Counted from the stretch's first letter, positions 1 to 9,510 are shown. The stretch is 64,000 bases of DNA from a candidate division WOR-3 bacterium (GCA_039801505.1 JBDRUV010000002.1:248001-312000); one strand, 5' to 3'. The notes: generated by a model from the sequence alone, not told the origin. Numbers and translations: made by a program.

Positions 1-2
1 AC

Positions 3-932
3 TCCTCTAGTGTTGTGATTCCTCAGATGAGTCCGGCGCAGATCGAGTCAGTCAATTTTACCCCTTGGACGCCAACTGCGACTGGAGTTTATCGTAGCAC
101 TTTCCGAGCTAAAATTTCCGGCGATATGTACGCCGGAAATGACTCGGTGACTATCGAAACCCGGGTTATTACGTTGCCGACGGAAATTGCGTTTGATGAT
201 GGCGTATATGATTATGGCACCACTTGGTCCGGAAATACCGGTGGCATGGGAATTAAATTTACCCCGCCGGTTTATCCTTGTCGAATCACTAGTGCCCGGG
301 CCTATCTATATTATTCGACATCACCGGTAACTTGCACGTTGTGGGTCTTAAAAGACGATGGTCCCAACGGTACACCGGGTACGGTGCTCGGTCGGGGTAA
401 CATTAATGTCAATGCCACAACACCAACTTGGTATACGATTAATCTTGATGCCACAATAAACTCCGGCTCGTTCTTTGTGGGAGTAACCTCGAATGGTAAT
501 CAGGAACCCGTATACTGTATGGATACTTCGTTTCCAATTTCCCGACAAACCTGGGAGTACACCGGCTCCTGGGCACCTTACCGGTCAGCTGATGAATACG
601 ATGCGATGATGCGGGCCACTATTGCCCTGGGTGCTGGAATTGCGGAACTTTATCCATCCGGCAATTATTATTATCAGCCAGCACTTTTAGTGTCGCCTAA
701 CCCATTTACTCAAGAGACTAAAATTTGGTTAGTTGGCAAATCTCTTAAGAACCAAGTAGTTGGGATTTATGATATCAGGGGCGAACTAGTAACTACTCTT
801 ACGGCTAATAATGAGTTTATCACTTGGGATGGTCGCAATCAAAAAGGAGAGAAACTAGCACGCGGTGTCTATTTTGCGCGGCTAAATACGGATGTTTCGT
901 TAAAACCGGTAAAACTCTTGCTCTTAAAGTAA
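3..932 (+). CDS. Secreted protein, C-terminal part, with T9SS/FlgD-like sorting domain (5' truncated)
   Basis: The reading frame is open to the left edge of the window, so the gene is cut; a GTG at 15 is an internal codon, not a convincing start. The visible 300 residues are rich in Thr, Ser, Gly and Tyr, as in beta-sandwich domains of exported proteins. The last ~80 residues contain NPF, then a GIYDIRGELV strand, WDGRNQKGEKLARGVYFARL and a basic/hydrophobic end KLLLLK. This is the FlgD-Ig/type IX C-terminal domain pattern seen in several other proteins of this window. Role of the body is unknown. It converges on recO across a shared terminator. Confidence 0.75.
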   Translation, partial: SSSVVIPQMSPAQIESVNFTPWTPTATGVYRSTFRAKISGDMYAGNDSVTIETRVITLPTEIAFDDGVYDYGTTWSGNTGGMGIKFTPPVYPCRITSARAYLYYSTSPVTCTLWVLKDDGPNGTPGTVLGRGNINVNATTPTWYTINLDATINSGSFFVGVTSNGNQEPVYCMDTSFPISRQTWEYTGSWAPYRSADEYDAMMRATIALGAGIAELYPSGNYYYQPALLVSPNPFTQETKIWLVGKSLKNQVVGIYDIRGELVTTLTANNEFITWDGRNQKGEKLARGVYFARLNTDVSLKPVKLLLLK

Positions 933-950
933 AAATTTAAACCTCTAAAT

Positions 951-984
951 CTAAGGGGGGAACAAATTTTTTGTCCCCCCCCTT
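951..984. terminator. Bidirectional intrinsic terminator between convergent genes
   Basis: A G6 run, AACAAA, a short T-rich loop and TTTTGTC8 form a GC-rich hairpin, flanked by A-rich sequence on the left and TTTATTTTTT on the right. It lies in the 51-bp space between the secreted protein stop and the recO stop and touches the recO stop codon, so it could serve both strands. Confidence 0.75.
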
Positions 985-1751
985 TATTTTTTATCACCGG
1001 CATCAAAAAAGACATCAAACGCCCCGGCTAGCTGAGTTTCTAAATAATATTCACAATAACGATGTATAAGCTTAAAAGTTTCCTCAGGTATTTGTAATTT
1101 AAAGGCACTAGTTAAACTGTGAGTTAAAAGAAACCTCATCGGCTTTATCACATGAGCGGGCACAAGATCTTGTAATTCTGGATGGCGTTCAGTATTACAA
1201 ATTGCTCCACCGGCCGAGATACTAAAATAGTTTATATTTTTTAGCCGGCATTTGACACACTGATTAAGTTCGGGTCGATAACCTAAAATACTAATAGCCT
1301 TAAGATAATAACTTGCCAAAAATGACTGTAGATGTTTGGAGATGAAACGGTTATTTTGGTTTAATATTCTAAGCGCACTTAGGAGCAGATTATAAAGTTT
1401 AAAACTTGGTTCTTCCAACTTAGTACCGCGCAGGATAATTTCTAGCAACTCATAACCAGGAATAAATTTGGTAATAGATTTAAGGGACGAGAAATCTTCT
1501 AGCAGATAAGCGCTCGATAAAGTATATATTGTTTTGCGTTCTGAATGGTAAAAAATTACTACACATCGATTAAAGACCTCTAGGGCACCACCGAACTGAC
1601 TTTTAAGCCTTCGGGCACCTTTGGCTAAAAAGATCAATTTCCCGTAATCTTCAGTAAAAATTGTGACCAATTTACTTGTCTCTCTCCAGCGCTGAACATT
1701 TAGCACAATACCCGTAGTTTTTATGATTCTAGGCACCGGATTTAATGACAA
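984..1751 (-). CDS. recO: DNA repair protein RecO
   Basis: RecO helps load RecA on SSB-coated DNA in the RecFOR pathway. The 255-residue length fits the family. The N-terminal OB fold starts with KTTGIVLNVQRWRETSKLV and continues GKLIFLAKGARR, as in RecO. The helical C-terminal half carries a partial zinc motif: C165-x2-C168 and C185 are present, but the fourth Cys position reads Glu, so metal binding may be lost. The start is uncertain: TTG at 1751 or GTG five codons later at 1736 (PRIIKTTG), the second being closer to the usual RecO length before the motif. It is the last gene of the phoH-ybeY-CBS-CBS-recO run. Confidence 0.88.
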   Translation of the reverse strand: MSLNPVPRIIKTTGIVLNVQRWRETSKLVTIFTEDYGKLIFLAKGARRLKSQFGGALEVFNRCVVIFYHSERKTIYTLSSAYLLEDFSSLKSITKFIPGYELLEIILRGTKLEEPSFKLYNLLLSALRILNQNNRFISKHLQSFLASYYLKAISILGYRPELNQCVKCRLKNINYFSISAGGAICNTERHPELQDLVPAHVIKPMRFLLTHSLTSAFKLQIPEETFKLIHRYCEYYLETQLAGAFDVFFDAGDKK

Positions 1752-1775
1752 AAGAAATTTTTTGGTGCTACATTT

Positions 1776-2717
1776 TTAGGCTTCACTTCGAATTTCTCCA
1801 ACTAATTCTTCAAGTAAATCTTCTAAGGTGACAATTCCCAACATTTCTCCTAATTCATTTTCAACGACAGCCAAGTGTTCGCCACGCTGCGTCATCTCCT
1901 GAAGTACTACCGTGGCTTTGGTGTCAGAACCAATTCGATAGGGTGGCCGGATAATTTTTTTTAGGCTAAATCTTTTACTTTTTAGCCCATAGATAATATC
2001 TTTAATATGAACAATACCTACAACTTCATTTTTGTTTTTATAATATACTGGATAACGGGAATACCGGAATTTACTTATAAGTTTTTTAATTTCGCGGAGT
2101 GAATCATTTTCTCGAAGAGCCACAATTTTTTCTTTGGGCACAAGAATTTCTTTAACGGTCAGCTGAGAAAACGTGAAAAAAGCCTTAGCAATTTTAGTAA
2201 CTAAATTTATTTCGGGTTCAGTTTTCTGCTCTAAAAGTTTAATAAAATCGTCCCTAGAGGTAGTAAAGGTGTGGGAAGTTTTTGCAAATGGATAAAAGCA
2301 GGCAAGAAACTTGAAAGTTTTTATTAGAGGAGCCGTAAAAATTGCCCAATACTCGGGAGCTGTTTGAGCTAAAATTTTCGGAAAAAAATCGCCAATTGTT
2401 ATCGACAAGCTAGCTGCAAAGACTACAGCTAAAGAGACTGCCCAGTTACCCAAATAATGAAGGAAAAACCTTGTGAACGACACCGAAGATAAAACGGTAA
2501 AAATGTTGGTGAAGATCAAAGTTGTAATCAAAATCTGTTCTTTGTGATTAAGAAGTATTTGAGCGATATTAGCTCCTTTTCTAATAACCGGATTAAGTTT
2601 GGGATTTTGAGCATAATTAAGCAATCGCACCCAGTGAACCTTGGTATAGGCAGTTTCGGTGCCGGCGAAAAGGCCCTGTAACAAAACCGCAATAATTCCC
2701 AAGAAAAATTCACTCAT
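1776..2717 (-). CDS. CNNM/CorC-type membrane protein with CBS pair, short form
   Basis: The N-terminal ~150 residues are a DUF21/CNNM membrane domain with about four hydrophobic segments (FFLGIIAVLLQGLFAGTETA first, carrying the family G-x-E-T-A motif). A tandem CBS pair follows (~180-310), with typical phrases such as VGIVHIKDIIYG and LGIVTLEDLLEELVGEI. The family is tied to divalent-cation (Mg/Co) handling. It stops right after the second CBS domain and lacks the CorC/HlyC C-terminal domain that its upstream paralogue has. The start ATG lies 4 nt from the paralogue's stop, so the two are probably co-translated and may form a heterodimer (inference). Confidence 0.85.
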   Translation of the reverse strand: MSEFFLGIIAVLLQGLFAGTETAYTKVHWVRLLNYAQNPKLNPVIRKGANIAQILLNHKEQILITTLIFTNIFTVLSSVSFTRFFLHYLGNWAVSLAVVFAASLSITIGDFFPKILAQTAPEYWAIFTAPLIKTFKFLACFYPFAKTSHTFTTSRDDFIKLLEQKTEPEINLVTKIAKAFFTFSQLTVKEILVPKEKIVALRENDSLREIKKLISKFRYSRYPVYYKNKNEVVGIVHIKDIIYGLKSKRFSLKKIIRPPYRIGSDTKATVVLQEMTQRGEHLAVVENELGEMLGIVTLEDLLEELVGEIRSEA

Positions 2718-2720
2718 TTC

Positions 2721-4022
2721 TCAGCTTGCGTCGTTTTCTTTTAATTTAGTAATCAAAACTTTATTAATTCGATTTCTTCGTATATCTTTGATTTCTAAGC
2801 GGTAATTCCCTAAAGTTAAGATTTCGCCACGTTTCGGAATTTTACCCCATTTTTCTAAAATAAAACCACTGAGCCGGTCTGCCGAAGATAATCCTTTAAG
2901 ACTCGAAAAATTTTCAAAAATTTGATCTAATGCTTTTAAGTCAATATCTCCTGAAACTAAATAAGTTTGAGAATCAATTGGCGTGTAAGGAATTGTAGTT
3001 TCTCGATCATATTCGTCCTGGATTTCTCCAACTAGAGTTTCTAAAATATCTTCTAAGGTTACAAGTCCGGCAGTTTGGCCGTATTCATCGATAACAATGG
3101 CAATGTGCGAATCTTTTTTTCGAAGTTCTTCTAATAGTTCATCAAGCGTTTTGGATTCGTAAACAAAATAAGCTGGACGGCTGAATTGAGAAATTGGTTT
3201 TAAGTAATTTGTGGGTGTAGCTACAACTACTAAGTCTTTAATATAAAGAACGCCGGTAATCTGATCAATACTTTTTTTGTATACCGGAATTCGTGAAACC
3301 AAAGGTAATTTGTTTTGATAAATTAGGCTTAGTGTTTCTTTGACAGTTAGGTCTTCATTAAGACAGACCATTTTAATCCGGGGGGTCATGATCTCCGAGA
3401 CCCGTCTTGTCGTAAGTTCGGTTAAATTTAGTAGAAAATCTTCTTCTTGAGGTAATAAGGTACCCTTTTTCACGCTATGGCCAATGTATGTTTTTATATC
3501 CTCAATTGTGGGAAATGGGGGTATATGGAAAATATTCGAAATTTTTTCAGCAAGTTTCATGCCCCAAATATTTAGAGGTGCAGTAATCACTCCCAAAGTA
3601 TTATAAACTATCCTTATGAATCCCAAGGAAATCTTTAGTAGTCCTATGGGATTGCGAACCGCTAAAATTTTAGGGGTAATCTCTCCGATCATAATTAATA
3701 CTATTGTAAAAGCGATAGCCCCAATAGTTAATATTAAATTTGTTGGCCATGAACAGAGTTCAGCTAACTTTATGGCAAAGAGTGTAAAAAGTGATGAAGC
3801 CGTGGTATTTACCAATAAATTACCGATTAAGATTACTGATAATAATCGGGGTGGGTTGTTTAAGAGATTTTTAATAAAGCTGGTTTGGCTGTTTGAAGTA
3901 AAACTATTAGCTGAGAGGAATTTTTCTTTTTGTCCTGCGATGGTAAAAAAGGCTGTTTCGCTTCCCGAGAAAAGCAAAGATAATATTAACAAAAGACAAA
4001 TAATTAGTAAATAACCAATCAC
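2721..4022 (-). CDS. CNNM/CorC-type membrane protein, full length
   Basis: A 433-residue protein with a DUF21 membrane domain (~1-190, starting LLFSGSETAFFTI), a CBS pair (~210-335, with TGVLYIKDLV and TAGLVTLEDILETLVGEI) and a C-terminal CorC_HlyC domain (~350-425, with YLVSGDIDLKALDQIF and GRL-like core). This is the complete domain order of the HlyC/CorC family of cation-transport-associated proteins. The start is GTG at 4022. It follows ybeY by about 40 nt. In many bacteria a CorC-like gene sits beside ybeY and phoH, so the context supports the call. Confidence 0.9.
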   Translation of the reverse strand: MIGYLLIICLLLILSLLFSGSETAFFTIAGQKEKFLSANSFTSNSQTSFIKNLLNNPPRLLSVILIGNLLVNTTASSLFTLFAIKLAELCSWPTNLILTIGAIAFTIVLIMIGEITPKILAVRNPIGLLKISLGFIRIVYNTLGVITAPLNIWGMKLAEKISNIFHIPPFPTIEDIKTYIGHSVKKGTLLPQEEDFLLNLTELTTRRVSEIMTPRIKMVCLNEDLTVKETLSLIYQNKLPLVSRIPVYKKSIDQITGVLYIKDLVVVATPTNYLKPISQFSRPAYFVYESKTLDELLEELRKKDSHIAIVIDEYGQTAGLVTLEDILETLVGEIQDEYDRETTIPYTPIDSQTYLVSGDIDLKALDQIFENFSSLKGLSSADRLSGFILEKWGKIPKRGEILTLGNYRLEIKDIRRNRINKVLITKLKENDAS

Positions 4023-4061
4023 AGGTAAATTCCTGAATTAAAATTTTGATATATCCATAAG

Positions 4062-4487
4062 TCATTCACTATTTGATGTTAACATTTTTTCGATTTTTTT
4101 CATCGCTTGGTGCGAATAACCAGCGAGATGTAGAATACCATGAGTAATAAGGTTACATATTTCTTTATCTAGGGTGATGCTGAGCTCTTGGGCTTGAATC
4201 TGAGCGCGGTCTTTCGAAATATATATTTCACCCCACAAGACTTCTTCTTTTGGCATAATTAATTCTTTGGATTTGGCCAAAGGAAACGCCATTACATCAG
4301 TAGGATAGTTTCGGCCTAAAAAATTTTTGTTCAGTTTTTTAATGAACTGGTCATTTACTATAATAATATTAAGAGCGTTAGCTCCTACAGCAATCCGGTG
4401 GCTAATTTTTTTTAAGACCTTTTGTGCCCAATAACGATAGCATTTTTCTTCGTTAGCAGTTATTTCTCCTAAAACATTTACCTTCAT
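4062..4487 (-). CDS. ybeY: Endoribonuclease YbeY (rRNA maturation factor)
   Basis: YbeY is a zinc-dependent endoribonuclease used in 16S rRNA 3' end maturation and ribosome quality control. The protein is 141 residues, normal for the family. It has the signature HGILHLAGYSH with three metal-binding histidines (H116, H120, H126). The usual D before the last His is Ser here, a mild variation. NYPTDVMAFPL and GEIYIS match the other conserved blocks. It starts 5 nt after the phoH stop, the classic phoH-ybeY pair. Confidence 0.93.
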   Translation of the reverse strand: MKVNVLGEITANEEKCYRYWAQKVLKKISHRIAVGANALNIIIVNDQFIKKLNKNFLGRNYPTDVMAFPLAKSKELIMPKEEVLWGEIYISKDRAQIQAQELSITLDKEICNLITHGILHLAGYSHQAMKKIEKMLTSNSE

Positions 4488-4492
4488 ATTGC

Positions 4493-5464
4493 TTACGGTT
4501 CCGAATAAGCCCGGATAATTTTTGAAACCAATGGGGGTCGAACAACATCCCGGTCATCAAAATAAATAAATTTAATGTCTTCGATATTCCGTAATTTGTA
4601 CTGAATCTCGACCAAACCAGACGATTGCTTGCGGTCTAAGTCGATTTGCGTCACGTCACCCGTGACAATTGATTTTGAATTCCACCCGAGCCGAGTTAAA
4701 AACATTTTCATTTGTGCTGACGTGGTATTTTGCGCTTCATCAAGGATGATATAAGCGTCGGATAAGGTTCGACCCCGCATGTAGGCCAGTGGCGCTATTT
4801 CGATGACTTGCTCGTCGATGAGGCGTTTGATTCGTTCTAAAGTCATCATATCATAGAGCGCGTCATAAAGTGGCCGCAGATAAGGATCGACTTTTTCTTT
4901 AAAATTCCCTGGAAGAAATCCTAACTGTTCACCGGCCTCTACTGCCGGTCGGGTAAGGATAATTCGGCTGATTTTCCCAGAGGTTAAAGCCTCCACAGCC
5001 TTGGCTACAGCTAAGTATGTCTTACCGGTGCCGGCTGGTCCGATCGCAACAACTATGTCATAATTATCGATTGCTAAAAGATATTGTTTCTGGTTGTCAG
5101 ATTTGGGCACAATAATTTTTTTGGGAGTATAAATTGCCCCTTCCGGTGGACGCTCACTTTTTTCTGCAGATACAAGTCGACGTTTGCCGCCGATAATGTT
5201 ATTGATTTCTTTTTTAATCCGCGAAGGTGTTATTGTCTCATCATGTTTTATGGCCTCAATAAGCACCGTAAAAAGTTCCCGAATGTCAGCCAGTTCTGAT
5301 TGTGGGCCGGTGATTCTAATGCGGTCTCCCCGTACTACAATTTGTGATTGAAAATTTTGAGTTATGATTCTAAGATTTTCATCAGCAAGCCCCAAGAGTG
5401 CTACGGGATCAATACCCTCAAGACTTATCGAAAACCGGCCAATTTTATTTTTTATTTCGGACAC
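4493..5464 (-). CDS. phoH: PhoH family ATPase
   Basis: PhoH-like proteins are P-loop ATPases related to the helicase part of superfamily 1, often linked to RNA metabolism. The 323-residue protein has an N-terminal KH-like region (~30-75), Walker A GPAGTGKTYLA (142-152) and Walker B AYIILDEAQNTT, followed by GDVTQIDLD. The start is GTG at 5464, which sits only 8 nt downstream of the -10 box TATAAA, so the mRNA is predicted to be leaderless. It is the first gene of the five-gene operon running to recO. Confidence 0.92.
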   Translation of the reverse strand: MSEIKNKIGRFSISLEGIDPVALLGLADENLRIITQNFQSQIVVRGDRIRITGPQSELADIRELFTVLIEAIKHDETITPSRIKKEINNIIGGKRRLVSAEKSERPPEGAIYTPKKIIVPKSDNQKQYLLAIDNYDIVVAIGPAGTGKTYLAVAKAVEALTSGKISRIILTRPAVEAGEQLGFLPGNFKEKVDPYLRPLYDALYDMMTLERIKRLIDEQVIEIAPLAYMRGRTLSDAYIILDEAQNTTSAQMKMFLTRLGWNSKSIVTGDVTQIDLDRKQSSGLVEIQYKLRNIEDIKFIYFDDRDVVRPPLVSKIIRAYSEP

Positions 5465-5500
5465 TACTATATTTTATATTAAAATTTTAGTAAATGTCAA
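5465..5500 (-). promoter_or_regulatory. Promoter of phoH operon
   Basis: On the minus strand TTGACA (5495-5500), a 16-nt spacer, then TATAAA (5473-5478), then 8 nt to the GTG start. There is no room for a Shine-Dalgarno site. Confidence 0.75.
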
Positions 5501-5535
5501 GTTGTAACCAATGCTTACTAAAGTTTTAGTTGTTA

Positions 5536-5572
5536 TTGCCGATGATTAGGTTTTCCTTTATAATTAATTCCC
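5536..5572 (+). promoter_or_regulatory. Promoter of the glycosyltransferase gene
   Basis: TTGCCG (5536-5541), 17-nt spacer, TATAAT (5559-5564), then 8 nt to ATG at 5573. It is divergent from the phoH promoter, with 35 bp between the two -35 boxes. A leaderless start is predicted. Confidence 0.7.
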
Positions 5573-6688
5573 ATGAAAATACTAATAATCAATGCGGAGA
5601 TTGGTCTGGGCCATTCGTATTATCTGGATGCTTTTATTTCAGCTTGTAAAAAACTTAGCCCAGCAATTGAAATTGATTATTGTAGCCTTATAGCTGACAA
5701 AAATATTTTTAGACGAAGTTTTTGGAAACTAACTGAATTTTTATACTATCTGGGAAGTCGTGGAGGGTTAGTTACGAAAGTTTATACCAAAGTTAGAAGG
5801 CATGCCCGTAGCTTTAAAGTGCCTACTTGTAAAATAAATTTTAGAGAATATGATCAAATTGTCGTGGCCCATCCGTTATTAGCTAAGACTTTTCAGAATA
5901 CCTGGTATCTACATGGGGAGCTAGCTTTGCCTAGGGAGTGTATCATTCCCGAAGTCAAAAAAATTATTGTTCCATTGGAGACCCAACGTCAAAGACTTAT
6001 TGCTGTTGGTCTGCAGTCATCTCAAATAGTTGTAAGTGGGTTAGTGTTACCAGTGAATTTAGTGGCAAATGCTCAAAAGGCCTGGCAGCTACGACTAGAA
6101 CGGCTTAAGTCGACCCAAAGCTTAAAAATTGGCTTTTTTATTTCCGGGGCTTATCCGAGAGACCATATTCAAAAAATAATTTTAGGAATTAGTAGTGTTG
6201 TAAGGCTAGGGCACCGGGTGTTTTTGTTTGCCGGGATAAACAAAAGACGCAGTCAGAAAGTCCTTCAAATGCTTAATCGACAGCTAAAAAACCAGAATAG
6301 TTTTCTGCCAACCATAGCGATTATTCAAGATAGCAACCGGTTTTATTATCAACGACGCATTAATGAATTACTTTCAGCACTAGACCTTATGGTTGCGCCG
6401 ACCCATGAACATACCACTTGGGCGTTAGGGTTGGGTATACCCATTTTCAGTTTATTCCCGCTGATTGGTAGTTATGCTGAAGAAAATTACAAGTTTTTAT
6501 TAGATGCCCGAATTACCCAGCCGCTTATGACCAATAGTTGTGCCAAAAATCTGGGCGAAATTATTTATGAACTGCAAAAAAATGGCACTTTGGTTAGTAT
6601 GGCCAAAAATGGTTTTGGCAAATATCCGATTGATGGGGCTATAAAATCAGCTGAGGCGGTATTAAGTCAAAAAGGACTTGACTTATGA
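5573..6688 (+). CDS. GT-B fold glycosyltransferase-like protein
   Basis: 371 residues. The N-terminus MKILIINAEIGLGHSYYLDA has the G-x-G-H loop of MurG/diacylglycerol glucosyltransferase-like GT28 enzymes. The C-terminal half has a second Rossmann-like part (LKIGFFISGAYPRDH) and the block VAPTHEHTTWALGLGIPIFSL, which matches the donor-sugar-binding region of GT28 (E-H-x-T-x-W-A-x-G-x-P). No membrane segment is seen, so it is probably cytosolic or peripheral. Acceptor and sugar are unknown. It could also be a lipid or cell-surface glycan enzyme. It is read from its own promoter, and the next gene starts 27 nt downstream. Confidence 0.65.
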   Translation: MKILIINAEIGLGHSYYLDAFISACKKLSPAIEIDYCSLIADKNIFRRSFWKLTEFLYYLGSRGGLVTKVYTKVRRHARSFKVPTCKINFREYDQIVVAHPLLAKTFQNTWYLHGELALPRECIIPEVKKIIVPLETQRQRLIAVGLQSSQIVVSGLVLPVNLVANAQKAWQLRLERLKSTQSLKIGFFISGAYPRDHIQKIILGISSVVRLGHRVFLFAGINKRRSQKVLQMLNRQLKNQNSFLPTIAIIQDSNRFYYQRRINELLSALDLMVAPTHEHTTWALGLGIPIFSLFPLIGSYAEENYKFLLDARITQPLMTNSCAKNLGEIIYELQKNGTLVSMAKNGFGKYPIDGAIKSAEAVLSQKGLDL

Positions 6689-6715
6689 TAAAAGTCCATT
6701 AAGTTTTATTTAGCT

Positions 6716-9211
6716 ATGCTGGGAATTTTTATTTTCCTGATAATGGAGATAAATAACGATTCGCTGTATTTCCGAGCTGGAGAAAATGTCCTGGAGGTTA
6801 AGAAATTTCTTACGGTAGCTTATGAACAAGGTTATCGCGAGTGGGCCGATTTTTTACTGAAAAATATGCCGGATGTTGACCTTGTTAATCTGACCACTTC
6901 AGATTTTATTGAGTATCTTAAAGCCTTAAAGAAAAATTACGAACGGGTAGCATGGCGGGCTAAAATTACCCCCGAGCTTTTTTATCATTATATCCTTCCC
7001 TATCGGGTTAGCCAAGAACCTCTGGAGAATTTTACCAGCCTATATGCTGATAGCCTTTATGAAATTGTAAAAGATGTTAAAAGTATGCGCCAGGCCGTGT
7101 TCAGAATCAACGAATGGGTATATACCAAGGCCCGCTATGAACCCACCGAACGATGGGACCAGACTGCTTTGGCCACAGTTATGCGCGGGATAGGTCGCTG
7201 TGAAGAGCTTTCGATTTTATTAATTAAAGCCTTACGCACGGTGATTATTCCAGCACGCCACACTTATACGCCTTGGTGGTCGCATACTAATAGTAATCAC
7301 GCCTGGGTTGAGGTTTGGGTTGATGGTCGCTGGTATGCCTTAGGTGCCAGTGAACTTACCAACCTAAATGATGGTTGGTTTATGAACGATGCCCGTCGGA
7401 CCGCAATTATTAAAAGTTTGGTTTTTGGGCCGATAACTACCAGCCAAGAGATCATCGACCGTCAAGAAAAGACTTATTCGGTAATCAATGCCACATCGAA
7501 TTATACCCATGGTACTTGGCTTACGGTTAGGGTGTTAAAAAATCTTATTCCCGAAGAGAGTGCTATTGTATCGATCAATGTTTACAATTATGCTAGTTTG
7601 GTCCCTTGTGGGGTTAAAAAAACTGATAGCAGGGGTGAGGTCTCCTGGTATCTTGGGAGTAGTGATTTATTTATCTATGCCCAAAAGGACTCCCTTATCG
7701 GTTTCGAGATCTGGCGGCCCCATAATGAACCCTCCGATACCATAATAATTAATTTGACTTATCGAGAACTTCCGGATACGGCCTTTTGGTTGCGTACAGG
7801 TCGAATCTTAACTCCAAAGGCTAAATCAGAATATCGACCGGACTTTAAGACTCTTAATCTTTTACGCCAAAAACACGAGCGTCAAATTAATATTGTGAAT
7901 CAGGATTTAGAGCTTACCCTAAGGAAACTTGATAGTAATCTAGTGCGGATATTTTCTCAAGCCTATGCCCGAGCTCGGGAGCTGGTGCCCTATTATTTTG
8001 ATTTACCCGAAGCTTATAAAGAGCTCTTTGTTAAGTATTTTATAAACTTAGTAAGTAAAGATATTGTAATGAGTGATAGCAGTGGTTTACTTCAAGAGCT
8101 TATGGCCCTAAAGTATGCATTAAGCCTCGCTGATCCTGAGACGCCTGAGTCGATTATCCATAACTATCTAATTACACCCCGGATCCTATTTGAAAGAATG
8201 GACAAATGGCACGCATTGCTTCAAGCCAAACTTTTCGATACCTTACCTGAATTATTTGTGCCTTATGGGTTTGTGCCGGTTAAAGAAAAAGTCCGGGCAC
8301 TTTTTGATTGGACCGATAACCATATCGCACTTAAACAAAGTCCTGAGCCTTTTGGTCCGCAGATGAATCCGGCTGATGTCTTAAGGGCCCGGCGCGGAAC
8401 TCAATTAGAAAGATATATCTTTATTGCCGGCGCGTTACGAACCGTAGGTGTTCCAGCCCGTATTAAATGGGACTACGAAGGCGTTGAGTATTGGGATAAA
8501 ACCTGGCATGAGTACTCATTTGATAAGAAAGCCATCACGCCGAAACACTTTATTCGGCTCCGATTCTTCAAGAATAATCAAAATGTTACTCCAGGGCTAA
8601 AATATTACGAGGATTTTAGTATTAGTCAATTTCAAGATATGCCGGTGCGACTGGATTTAGAACCCGAGCTGATTGACAGTTCAATTGTCGTTCAGTTAAA
8701 TCCTGGTGTATATTATTTAATCTATGGTTGGCGTAACGGCTTCGGTGATAGCTATGTCTGGCTTAAGAAACTACAACCGCAACCTGATACCTTTGAATCC
8801 TCAATAACTCTGAGCTTTCCTGAGGATATCTCAGGGGGCGATTTAGTCACTCGGGGCTGGTCAACCCCAAAGGTATTACGTAAAGCCCTTCAAGGTTCTG
8901 AGCCGATTCTAATTATTGTCTTTGACCAGAGCGAAGCCAGTCGCGCAACCCTCTTACATGCCCAACCGGTCTTAGCAAACTTTTCTGGAAAAATATTATT
9001 TGTCCCGGTGGCGCAAGAGGATATAAAAAGCAATTTACCGAAAGAACTTGGGATAAAAAATTACAGGCTAATTTATCACCCGGGGTTAGTAAAAGAACTA
9101 GCTATTAAGGAATTGCCATCAGTGATCTATCTTCGCAATCAAAAATGTCTTTTGTGGCTCGAGGGCTTGAATTTAGAACTGGGTCGAATTCTTACACGAA
9201 TTATCCACTAG
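6716..9211 (+). CDS. Transglutaminase-like domain protein with a second, degenerate core
   Basis: 831 residues. A transglutaminase/cysteine-protease-like core (~120-215) is clear: RGIGRCEELSILLIKALRT with C162, SNHAWVEVWVDGRWYALGASE with H195, and an acidic residue E213 where Asp is usual. A carboxypeptidase-regulatory-like beta segment follows (~255-330). A second core near 540-600 has RRGTQLERYIFIAGALRTVGVPAR, in which the nucleophile Cys is replaced (GTQ instead of GxC), so it is probably non-catalytic. The start is ATG 6716 or ATG 6743 (MEINND); neither has a good Shine-Dalgarno site. The short hydrophobic N-terminus is a poor signal peptide, so location is uncertain. Substrate is unknown. 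Confidence 0.75.
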   Translation: MLGIFIFLIMEINNDSLYFRAGENVLEVKKFLTVAYEQGYREWADFLLKNMPDVDLVNLTTSDFIEYLKALKKNYERVAWRAKITPELFYHYILPYRVSQEPLENFTSLYADSLYEIVKDVKSMRQAVFRINEWVYTKARYEPTERWDQTALATVMRGIGRCEELSILLIKALRTVIIPARHTYTPWWSHTNSNHAWVEVWVDGRWYALGASELTNLNDGWFMNDARRTAIIKSLVFGPITTSQEIIDRQEKTYSVINATSNYTHGTWLTVRVLKNLIPEESAIVSINVYNYASLVPCGVKKTDSRGEVSWYLGSSDLFIYAQKDSLIGFEIWRPHNEPSDTIIINLTYRELPDTAFWLRTGRILTPKAKSEYRPDFKTLNLLRQKHERQINIVNQDLELTLRKLDSNLVRIFSQAYARARELVPYYFDLPEAYKELFVKYFINLVSKDIVMSDSSGLLQELMALKYALSLADPETPESIIHNYLITPRILFERMDKWHALLQAKLFDTLPELFVPYGFVPVKEKVRALFDWTDNHIALKQSPEPFGPQMNPADVLRARRGTQLERYIFIAGALRTVGVPARIKWDYEGVEYWDKTWHEYSFDKKAITPKHFIRLRFFKNNQNVTPGLKYYEDFSISQFQDMPVRLDLEPELIDSSIVVQLNPGVYYLIYGWRNGFGDSYVWLKKLQPQPDTFESSITLSFPEDISGGDLVTRGWSTPKVLRKALQGSEPILIIVFDQSEASRATLLHAQPVLANFSGKILFVPVAQEDIKSNLPKELGIKNYRLIYHPGLVKELAIKELPSVIYLRNQKCLLWLEGLNLELGRILTRIIH

Positions 9212-9510
9212 ATCGGTTGCGATTAAAGGTTTACTTATTTGTACACCTTTTACAGGGTGGGATTTTAAGTGAATCACTTGATTTTCATAGAACTAACTCT
9301 ATTTATTCCAAAGGTAGGGGACAGTCCCCTACACGGTTTAGAAAATCTCCGGTTTTCAGGCTTACCAGGTGTCAAAAAAGTTTTAAGCCCAGATTTATCT
9401 GTATGCGTCTAATCAGTATTTAAGAAACATTCGCCTCGTAATAGGAGGAATTATTTGGGTTAGCTAATATATAATATATGATCTTGCATCTTGCAATTTA
9501 AGGATCCTAG
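9212..9510. other. Intergenic region with one palindromic repeat
   Basis: About 350 nt between the transglutaminase gene and the tRNA. It holds the GC-rich repeat at 9313-9337 and, at its right end, the tRNA promoter. A 92-codon frame overlapping this space has no family resemblance, and I do not call it a gene. Confidence 0.6.
9313..9337. repeat. GC-rich palindromic repeat, partial copy
   Basis: GTAGGGGAC-A-GTCCCCTAC is a perfect 9-bp inverted repeat around one A, followed by ACGGT. It shares the GGGGAC / ACGGT words with the other dispersed copies (14.8, 23.3, 27.9, 37.1, 46.5, 56.8 kb). Confidence 0.6.

Noticed and set aside
9145-9423. 92-codon plus-strand frame after the transglutaminase gene
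   Set aside because: It overlaps the 3' end of that gene out of frame, spans the palindromic repeat, and its product has no recognisable composition or motif.
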